Position numbers and translations under genes: made by a program. The notes under the pieces were generated by a model, which saw nothing but the letters and a program-made list of their open reading frames with translations, made no database searches and had not been told where the DNA came from. From the NCBI RefSeq assembly GCF_001632365.1, contig NW_024468559.1, positions 70,509 to 134,508 of the forward strand: a stretch of 64,000 nt of DNA, in the 5' to 3' direction. Shown here piece after piece: positions 56,824 to 64,000 of the stretch. The stretch's first letter is position 1; every line of letters begins with the position of its first letter. This stretch comes from Laetiporus sulphureus 93-53 (taxonomy: Eukaryota; Basidiomycota; Agaricomycetes; Polyporales; Laetiporaceae).

Positions 56824-57819
56824 TGTCACAGTATTAAGTGGCACCTTTCTTTTTGCACCATTAAAGTCCTCATTTGAGTGGTTATTCGGACGCCAACCTT
56901 CATATTGGTCTCACAAAGTGGATACTTAGACAAACAGCACAATACCACCACATACATCGCAGATATGACTGTGTCTACCACATGACCACCAAGCGCCCAT
57001 GATTCAGCCACCCAGTCACATGACACTGGCCACTTGCCCTATTCAGAAGTTATCAGGCATTGGTCACGTGACACCAGGCCACTTGCCCAGAAAGGAACCT
57101 ATTGGACCATCAAGCTAGCAAGCACCCAATTCGCCACTCAAGATAGTGGCACCACTTTGCTGCCTAAACCAATAGACAGATACCACAACAGAGGATCCCC
57201 CCTACCAACCGGCATACAGTATAGCCACATACAGGATAGGCTAGATCTTCTCACAACCCTATCCAGATGAAGACTGATCGTCACACTCATTGTTCTGAGT
57301 TTGGACAGATCCTCTCATCTGATGTTGCAACCGTTGTGATGTGCTCTGTTGGCCATCACCCATTGGCCCCTCAACAGTGGGCCCACTTACAGGCATTTAT
57401 CTCATTGGGTAAAGTAGGATTACCTTGGCGTATCCACGGCCTTTATAGATAGTTGCCATAGCAAAGTCCAGAACCATTACTGGTTTTGGCAATATGTTCA
57501 CATGTAGAAAGGACAGGACCCCAGTAGGTACACCTTAGTTAGAGTGACCAGGGTCCACCCCTACATGTATATAAGCCCATGAGGATCTAAGGGAAGACCT
57601 TAGATTCATTATTCTATTGCATGCGGCCTAACAAGCCAATTCACCCCTTTGTTGTGAGCATAAGGCTAAGGGCCCTTTGAGCCCCTTTTCCAGACTGCAT
57701 ACCACTGCGCGCGTCCTCAGCCTAGCCCTTGTGGCAGGCTTTTTATGTGGGATCATTTGTGCAGGTCACAAAAGCAGACTTGCCCTTAATTGGGTTAAGT
57801 GCTTTGGTGCTTTGTGACA
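56824..57819. mobile_element. Solo LTR of an LTR retrotransposon (996 bp)
   Basis: The element begins TGTCACA and ends TGTGACA, a perfect 7-bp terminal inverted repeat with the TG...CA ends of LTRs. It is bounded by identical 5-bp CAAGG target-site duplications. No gag, protease, reverse transcriptase or integrase frame lies inside, and no second LTR copy is seen in the window, so it is a solo LTR left by recombination between two LTRs. A TATATAAG box near 57569 could be the LTR promoter (plus orientation). The base composition and word use differ from flanking DNA. Ty3/gypsy versus Ty1/copia origin cannot be told. Confidence 0.8.
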
Positions 57820-57824
57820 CAAGG
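57820..57824 (+). repeat. Right target-site duplication (CAAGG) of the solo LTR
   Basis: Exact copy of the left CAAGG at 56819-56823. Confidence 0.8.
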
Positions 57825-58121
57825 TGGAAGGCAGTTCCAGTTAGGAGTATAGTGATGAATCACTCCCTGTTACAATCTCTCTTGTCCACGCCATAGCGCT
57901 CGCAGACATTCCGATACCAGTGCTCGTCATCAAGGCGGTGGGCGCTGCGATCTCTTCGAAATATGTGCTTGCTGCCCAAACCCTGTTACCGCGTGCGGCG
58001 CAACCTGCTTTAAGATGCATCAATTGACGACCGAAGTTTGATACTGGGAAAGGCGATGGAAGACCGAAGATATCTCAGTTGCGATGTTCTCTGATCAAAG
58101 AGTTAACATTTTGGAAGACTC

Positions 58122-58281
58122 AGTCACACGCATGCGGTGTTGTCGGGCATGCGTGGGCGACAAAATCAGCGGCTTTCGAAGATCAGGAAAGATAGAAGAG
58201 GAGTCACATGCATGCGGTGTTGTCGGGCATGCGTGGGCGACAAAATCAGCGGCTTTCGAAGATCAGGAAAGATAGAAGAGG
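58122..58281. repeat. Two tandem copies of an 80-bp unit
   Basis: Positions 58122-58201 and 58202-58281 are the same 80-bp sequence, beginning AGTCACAYGCATGCGG, with a single C/T difference in the eighth base. The near identity shows a recent duplication. Confidence 0.9.
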
Positions 58282-58358
58282 ATAGAAGCTGATAAAGAGG
58301 ATGGCGTGTCAAGCTATTGTGGGCACAACAGATGATTTTTTTTTCATACATTATTTAT

Positions 58359-58377
58359 ACACAGCCTTCGGCTGTGT
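58359..58377. repeat. Short perfect hairpin
   Basis: ACACAGCC-TTC-GGCTGTGT forms an 8-bp perfect stem with a 3-nt loop, shortly after a run of T (about 58336-58344). The role is unknown and it may be chance. Confidence 0.5.
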
Positions 58378-58720
58378 CGAAGGTGTGTGAAACAACAGGT
58401 GTGGCACAGGACTACTGAAGTAAGAGGCGAAGTAAGTTCAGCGTGCCGTATCTAGGATAGTAGAACAGAGCAGGCGGGGCTGTGATCCCCCCAAAACAGC
58501 TTAGCCGCCCGTGGCGATGCTGGCACACTCGGCGGTGAAAGACACCACATTGAAATTTGAAGTTTGCCGATGATCTGCGACTTGAGACACGTCTCAACTC
58601 GTGTACAGCCACGACCACATCTACTTCTTCAATCAAACGCTATGTCCGCCCTTCACGATTTTCTCTCGAAACGCGGGCATGCCGCGCGGGTGCTCAACTT
58701 ATCCCCTCTCACCCTCAGCT

Positions 58721-60995
58721 ATGCCGTTGCATGACCTGCAAGCCGTCGCGATTGCCGCGCTGGTTCTCCTTCTCGTTTACTGGCTTCGATTCAGAGAGAG
58801 GTTACCACACATTCCAGGACCGCCGAGTGCATCGTGGCTGACAGGTATGTGACTTCTCTCTAATGTGAATCTGTAGTCTGAGGCAATGTACGTAAGGCAA
58901 TCTGACCCAACTATTCAATGAGAATGCATGGAGCTTTCATGCTTACTTGAACAAGACCTTCAGCGGAGTCGTCAGGGTTCATACAATGTTCAATGTAAGT
59001 CGAGCACGGTCCAGATACTCGAAAGATGCTTATTTTGCTCTATTCCAGGCCGAGGATCTGCTGGTGTTCGATTCACTGACCTTGCATTACATTGTCATCA
59101 AAGAGCTAGATAACTATGATGAATCAGATTCCACCATCTCGTGAGCCTGAACCATTATATACTTGCGCTACTTCATTGACTGACTTCCCGAAGCACAAAT
59201 CGCGCTATCTTTGGGAAGAGCTTGCTATCAGCTTATGGTCAGCTTTATGGACGATGATGCCCATTTCCAGCAGACCTTATTGACAATTGTATACAGGCGA
59301 AGAGCATAGAAAGCAACGCAAGATGCTGAAACCTCTGTTCTCCATGAGGAAAATGCGAGACATTCTACCGCTGATCTATCCCGTCGCGCAGGATGTGAGT
59401 GTGCTTTCCTATAGCTGAGATTTTCTCTCACAGTTGAATACATTCTAGATGCGAAATGGAATCGCGCAGCAACTCAAAAATGGGCCAGAAGTCATTGATT
59501 TGATGAGATGGTTCTCGCGAGCAGCTTTGGAATACATCGGTCGAGGCGGACTTGGACACTCTTTTGGCCCTCTTGATGACAAGGATGCATCAGCTTACAG
59601 TGACATGATTTCTCGCCTGGGGTGCGCTTTGAATCCGCACTCGCGCATTAGACTTGCTTCTCATCTTGCTTTTCAGACACCTCTTCTTACGCACGACACT
59701 TCTGCGTAACATCCTACCATATGTGATAGATATAGGCTCTCCCTCGTTCCAGCGCCAAGCGCTGCGCTATCTGCCCTCTCCTGCTGTCAGAGAGATGGCC
59801 GATATTGTCGATACGCTGAATCAAAAGTCTGCCGACATAATCAAAAGCAGGAAGGCAGCGCTTGCGGCAATGGGGGAAGACGATAGCGAGGCAAAGGATG
59901 TTTCTATTTTGGGCACTCTCTGTATGAGTCAATCCCTTCTGGACATCGCGGTTGCTGAGTTCTAGCACAGTAAAGGCCAATCTGGACACATCCAAAGAAG
60001 ATAGAGTCCCAGATGAGGAGGTCCTGGGACAAGTAAGGTATCTGTCGAAAGAACGAAATCACTGCATGCACTCATGTACCTATAGCATGTTTATTTTTGC
60101 AGGCGAGGACACTACAAGTCATCTGTTGTGTCGTATGCTGCATCAACTGGCGAAGCACCCGGCTAGGCAAGTCAAGCTCTGAGAAGAAATAATCGACGCT
60201 AGAAAACGCTCGAGTACCCCAGAATTCGACTACGAAACGCTCATGAGCCTTCCATATCTGGACGCCATCTGTCGAGAGACTCTGCGTGTGTTCCCTCCGC
60301 TCACACATTTACCTCGAGTGTATGTGATTTCCTTCATGCATGATTACCTGCTTTGCTCATTCAGTCACACTTAGAGCAAGACAGGACACGATTCTTCCAT
60401 TGGCGTGGCCAATTACGGCCACAGACAGAAAGACACAGATCAAGGAGATTGCAATCAAAAAGGGTCAGAGTCTCATGGTCTCCATCATAGGCGCAAATCA
60501 CAGCACAAGGATCTGGGGTGAAGATGCTGAAGAATGGAAGCCTGAGCGATGGCTGCAGTCGGAGGCTCCTTTCGTCGAAGATGCACGTCTCCCTGGAGTT
60601 TATTCATCAATGTAAGTGATCTGCCCAGCACGCGTGCTTAGATGCTGACTGAAGACACCTTCGTGTACAGGATGACGTTCTTGGGAGGAAGTCGAGCATG
60701 CATGTAAGTGTCTTGCATTTCCACGTATGGTCCTAACGCTTGACTATTTCTGTCCAGGGGTTTCAAGTTCGCAGAGATGGAAATGAGTATGGAAGCCCCC
60801 TTTATCTGTCTGCTTGCACTCACGCATCCAGCAGAACTCGTCTTGTCGACAATTGTGGAAGCATTCGCTTTTGCGGAGGGCCCTCCGATCACTTGGGAGA
60901 TGAGCAGCATTGTGAGGCCAACCGTAACGGGCCAGCGCACCACAAACGCACAGTTGCCTCTTAAGGTCTCTTTAGCTCCGACTACTAATAATTAA
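58721..60995 (+). pseudogene. Cytochrome P450 #5 (CYP4-like fungal clan), apparently inactivated
   Basis: ATG at 58721 opens MPLHDLQAVAIAALVLLLVY, then LPHIPGPPSASWLTGN. Blocks follow as in intact fungal CYP4-like enzymes: GEEHRKQRKMLKPLFSMRKM, FSRAALEYIGRGGLGHSFG, RNILPYVIDIGSPSFQRQ, the I-helix MFIFAGEDTTSHLLCRMLHQ, EEIIDARKRSS, the K-helix ICRETLRVFPPLTHLPRV, WGEDAEEWKPERWL, the haem loop FLGGSRACMGFKFAEMEM, and the C-terminus QLPLKVSLAPTTNN (stop at 60995). Two defects are visible: an in-frame TGA at 60180-60182 where relatives have Arg, and a 53-nt intron (60033-60085) whose removal breaks the frame just before MFIFAG. With both, no full-length P450 could be made. Sequence is otherwise well preserved, so inactivation is recent, or there are assembly errors. 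Confidence 0.8.
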
Positions 60996-61673
60996 TGCTC
61001 AAGTTTCTTTGGCTCTGGCTGGATCGGAAGAGGGGTCATTCGGCCATGGCGTAGGAGAGGGTCTTAACACGATCTGTACTGTATTCTGTACTTCCAATCA
61101 TATGAATTTGTTTATCTATTTGCTTTTAATCGTGCATTGAAACACGTCTGCCTGCAACAAGAGTCCGCTTCGACTCGTCATTGAGATCATTGGAGTGGAA
61201 ATAACGGCCATGGCCTCATCGATATGCTTTGGTAGACGTACAAGAGCCAGAGCATCAGCTCGCGAAGGCGCCAATGATTGACGAGGTAGTGTGCTGACGT
61301 ACAAACATGCCTGACGAGTACCATTTCCGGGCATGTGTCTTTCGTCTCCTCAAATAGTTCGAGAGTGCCAGTACCACGGCCGCTATGGAGCTCACGGCGA
61401 TGAAGAGCACCGCAGCCCTGATCTCTTCTGCATGAGCTGCACCGGGTGGTGATGGACGTCGGAAATTACAAAGCGCAACTCAACCCGCTTTATTACATCA
61501 TCCGAAGGACTCAGCTACACACGTTCGCCGGTCATGAGCCCAGCACTGCCTCTGAGGACGTTGCTTTCATTGACGAGTTAAATACGATACAACCCCTATA
61601 CCATATGCAGACAGTAGCTACGAACACGAACAACCGAACAGGCCATAGCGATGCAGCTAGTTTCAGCCAAACA
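60996..61673. other. Convergent intergenic region
   Basis: 678 bp between the stops of P450 #5 and the oxidoreductase gene. No gene recognised. Confidence 0.5.
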
Positions 61674-63187
61674 CTACTTGACAAAAACGAAGGATGTGCT
61701 TGGTCGTGGACCCAGTCCAGTCTACAACAGTGGATAAGCTTCGAATACCTACACGAATCAAGCAAGCAAAGCTCACATTTTCGTACAGCTTGTCAATCCA
61801 TTTCATGATCTTGATGGATTCTTCCGGCGTCACCCAGTTTCTGGGCTGTCGTCCCTTGATCTTGTCAACGAATGCCTCAAGTTGGTGTCGATACCTAAGG
61901 GGGTTGAAGTTTATAAGTGATGACATCGCTGAAAGCAAAATGGGACACACGTAGACCAGTACTGTTGCTCCTTCGGAGATCCTTCGAATGCATACGCATA
62001 TTCCATCTGCTTCTTCCCGCCCTTTGGGGTGACAGACAGCGAGTGCCAGATGTTCGGGAATACGTAGTTAGACAGCCTGACCTCGCCTCCTTCCATGACA
62101 CAAGTCAAGCTGGCTTCGGGCATACCCATGAGGAGCCCGAAAGGACCGTAGCGCGGCTTATGCCAGTCTGCGTCCACAGACGAGGTGATATCGGATGGAA
62201 ATGCTAGGGTCGCAGTGGTCCTAAGATCAATTTTGGAGGTGTCGGCATTGGGATCGTCTGAAAGTCTGTCAGCGTGGGCTTGGACGATGCCAGTGAGCTC
62301 AGAGGACAATGCATAACACGTCAGAGCGAGAACGTAGCCTTGGAGAGATCAGCGAAATGAAGCCAACAAAGGCGCAACGTGAGCTTACTTCCAAGATCGA
62401 TTAGCGTTCCACCGCCGAGACTCAGGTTGAAGCGGATGTCGTCATCTCCAAGGAGCTTAGAAAGACGGAAAGCACCGGCAAAAGAGACAACCTTTCCGAA
62501 TTTGCCACTGTCAATAATTGATTTGAAGCGGACAATTGCGGGATGGAATCTGTTAAAGGTCACGTATTTGGGACTACCCTCTGTGTTGAAGGAATGCAAG
62601 CCCACCTGGAATGACACCCTTCGAGAACAACGAGACCTTTTTCCTCGGCATACGCAAACATAGCTTTTGCGTCCTCAACGTTATTAGCGCTGGGCTTCTC
62701 CAATAAAACATGCTTTCCGGCCTTCAAGGATTTCATCGTCCATTCATAATGAAGCGCGTTCGGCAGCTAGAACAACAAATTCAGTGAAGATTGAGGACAG
62801 AACGCGAAGCGGCGAAAGACGCACGGCAATGTAAACGATATCAATAGTAGAGTCGTCAAGGAGTTCTGTACATCCTGTGAGTCCAGAGAGACCAAGAAGC
62901 CACAAAAGCAGACCTTGGTAGGCGTTGCTGCCGTGGTATATGTGCGGCACCCCATTTGCTTTCGCGAATTTGTCGCCCCTTCCTTTGTCGTGACACGCAA
63001 CAGCTGCCACCGCAACTTCTGGATGATTTCGAGCTGGCAAGATGATAGCCGATGGAGCTATCTGTGCCGCACCCAGGATACCAATCTGTAGCAGGGCATC
63101 TTGTTTTGCGACGACTGTTGGGTTGAATGCCTGGCGACCGGCGCTCGTCAGCGAGAAGACAATGTTCTGTGTGAGGCAGGAGCCCAC
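61674..63187 (-). CDS. Gfo/Idh/MocA oxidoreductase, D-xylose 1-dehydrogenase/dihydrodiol dehydrogenase-like
   Basis: A two-domain NAD(P)-dependent dehydrogenase. The Rossmann N-terminus reads LLQIGILGAAQIAPSAIILP, then NHPEVAVAAVACHDKGRGDK and FAKANGVPHIYHGSNAYQ. ELLDDSTIDIVYIALPNALH and the catalytic motif GKHVLLEKPSANN (Lys in EKP) follow. The C-terminal domain includes AFRLSKLLGDDDIRFNLSLG, GGGTLIDLGGYVLALTCYAL, DADWHKPRYGPFGLLMGMPE and RHQLEAFVDKIKGRQPRNWV. The last exon gives TGLGPRPSTSFVFVK (stop at 61674). In fungi this subfamily is usually annotated as NADP-dependent D-xylose or trans-dihydrodiol dehydrogenase. I could not find a clean ATG; the 5' end near 63187 is only the limit of clear homology. 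The exon joint before FHPAIVRF is also uncertain and seems to lack a few usual residues. Confidence 0.85.
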
Positions 63188-63644
63188 ACCTTTTGAAGCC
63201 TCATCAGAAGACTCAGCGAGCCGCCCATATAGTTTTATGGTCCTGGTACGTTGATGTAATGAGCTAAAGACGTTTGCTTGGGACGGCCAGAGGCAGACCT
63301 GGACTCAGTGAGATGGAGACTGTGGGTTTGAGTGGAACGGCGGTCCTTGGGGCGTCGAGACTGATGTAGATTGAAGTGAATGTGAGGTGGAAATGCTTTC
63401 CCAGAAGAAGAGACTGAGTGTGCAGGTGTCCACCGAGCTTGGAGTCGAGATGAGACCGCCACACGTCGCTGCCACACAATGGACCATCTTTTGATATCTG
63501 CCCCTGTGTCTTCATGCATCAGCTTCGATCTGATCTGAATGTGGTTCTTCTGGGAGAATTCGCGGGTGGTAGGCGTCTGGTGAGAACATGTGCACGTCGT
63601 GGTTTCCTTCCTTCCCTTTTCAGGTGCACGACTTGTCTTCATCC
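63188..63644. other. Intergenic region
   Basis: 457 bp between divergent genes, with pyrimidine-rich plus-strand sequence near 63600. No supported gene. Confidence 0.4.
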
Positions 63645-64000
63645 ATGGATCTTGAACCGCAACCACCATCTTCTTCCGCTAGCGCCGGGGGCTCGTCCTC
63701 CTCGTCAACGGAACTCGTGCACACAGACTACACCCCCAAACTTACACTAGCTGTCCGACAGGCCTTACAGCAATGGCAGGCTCAGGGACCCTCTGAGCTG
63801 CTCACTGACATCGACTCTCTGATCGATGCCGCCTTTGCGATTCATCAGGCAGTGTTTCGAGTCATCGGCCGTGCCGAGCTGTCGACCCGAAAGAACACTG
63901 ACCTGGATGATCTCCACAAACAACGTCTTTGGGCTGTCAAGGACAAATACATGCCCCCCTGGGTCGCCAACACCCCTCTACCAGAACCCACCCCTGTCCT
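63645..64000 (+). CDS. N-terminal part of an unknown protein (runs off the window)
   Basis: From ATG at 63645 the frame stays open to the window end, 118 codons. It starts MDLEPQPPSSSASAGG with a Ser-rich leader. A helical segment follows (TPKLTLAVRQALQQWQAQGP, then ELLTDIDSLIDAAFAIHQAV). It continues with LDDLHKQRLWAVKDKYMPPW and a Pro-rich end. I do not recognise the family. Composition is compatible with a cytosolic protein or a retroelement gag-like product. No intron is apparent in this part, unlike every other gene here, which mildly favours a mobile-element origin. Confidence 0.45.
   Translation, partial: MDLEPQPPSSSASAGGSSSSSTELVHTDYTPKLTLAVRQALQQWQAQGPSELLTDIDSLIDAAFAIHQAVFRVIGRAELSTRKNTDLDDLHKQRLWAVKDKYMPPWVANTPLPEPTPV

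Larger units (their letters stand above)
57825..58720. other. Intergenic region upstream of P450 #5
   Basis: About 900 bp between the solo LTR and P450 #5. A protein-like 60-codon minus-strand frame at 57841-58023 has no recognised family and stops next to the LTR. The rest contains the 80-bp tandem duplication and a short hairpin. Confidence 0.45.

Noticed and set aside
57841..58023. 60-codon minus-strand frame beside the solo LTR
   Set aside because: Protein-like in part but unrecognised and without flanking exons; possibly gene debris.
63235..63669. 144-codon minus-strand frame at the right end
   Set aside because: Thr/Ser/His-rich, overlaps the likely promoter and start of the plus-strand frame at 63645, and has no recognised motif.
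1..64000. CRISPR arrays, bacterial operons or rRNA genes
   Set aside because: The DNA is intron-rich eukaryotic; no regularly spaced repeats or rRNA signatures were seen.

Overview
The window is nuclear DNA of a filamentous basidiomycete, most likely a mushroom-forming wood-decay fungus (Agaricomycetes). Signs are almost universal introns of about 50-60 nt with GTRNGT donors and YAG acceptors, many very small exons, a DASH-complex Ask1 gene, a Qde-1-type RNA-dependent RNA polymerase, a non-canonical G-alpha subunit and a dense group of fungal cytochrome P450 genes. I built gene models by hand, by splicing open frames at GT/AG (once GC/AG) sites and checking phase. Start codons and small exons are therefore less certain than overall gene identity.

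Layout. 1-531 is the 3' end of a basic Ser/Pro-rich protein gene. 1082-3334 (-) is malic enzyme, sharing a short divergent promoter with a membrane LysM protein (3628-4445, +). Then come a MARVEL-type four-helix membrane protein (5135-5969), an importin-9/Kap114-like karyopherin (6409-10643), a U1A/U2B''-like spliceosomal protein (12152-13333) and an RNA-dependent RNA polymerase (about 14481-19304). A gene-poor 2.7 kb follows, then P450 #1 (22049-24253), an ALR1/MNR2-type CorA Mg2+ transporter (24688-27351, -), an intron-containing tRNA, probably Trp (27620-27709, -), and Ask1 (28572-30757, -). A 4.5 kb stretch without a convincing gene leads to a divergent G-alpha (35245-37984), a RidA family protein (38442-39206), 20S proteasome alpha-5 (39697-40764), an MFS sugar transporter (41532-43905) and an inositol monophosphatase (44558-45926).

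From 46.8 to 61 kb there are four more P450s: a tandem pair (#2 46805-48910, #3 50005-52151), #4 (54537-56764, -), which belongs with #1, and #5 (58721-60995), of another family and apparently broken. A multi-pass membrane protein of unknown function (52508-53485, -) lies among them. A 996-bp solo LTR with a perfect 5-bp target-site duplication sits just upstream of P450 #4. A Gfo/Idh/MocA oxidoreductase (61674-about 63187, -) and a truncated unknown ORF (63645 to the edge) finish the window.

Most of the window is housekeeping: carbon metabolism, nuclear transport, splicing, kinetochore, proteasome, Mg2+ and phosphoinositide turnover. The accessory content is the RNA polymerase of small-RNA silencing, the atypical G-alpha and the P450 group. 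I see no terpene synthase, PKS or NRPS core gene, so a biosynthetic cluster is possible but unproven. The most unusual signals are the extreme microexons, including a 12-nt exon carrying the RdRP catalytic loop, and a G-alpha altered at the positions equivalent to Ras Gly12 and Gln61.
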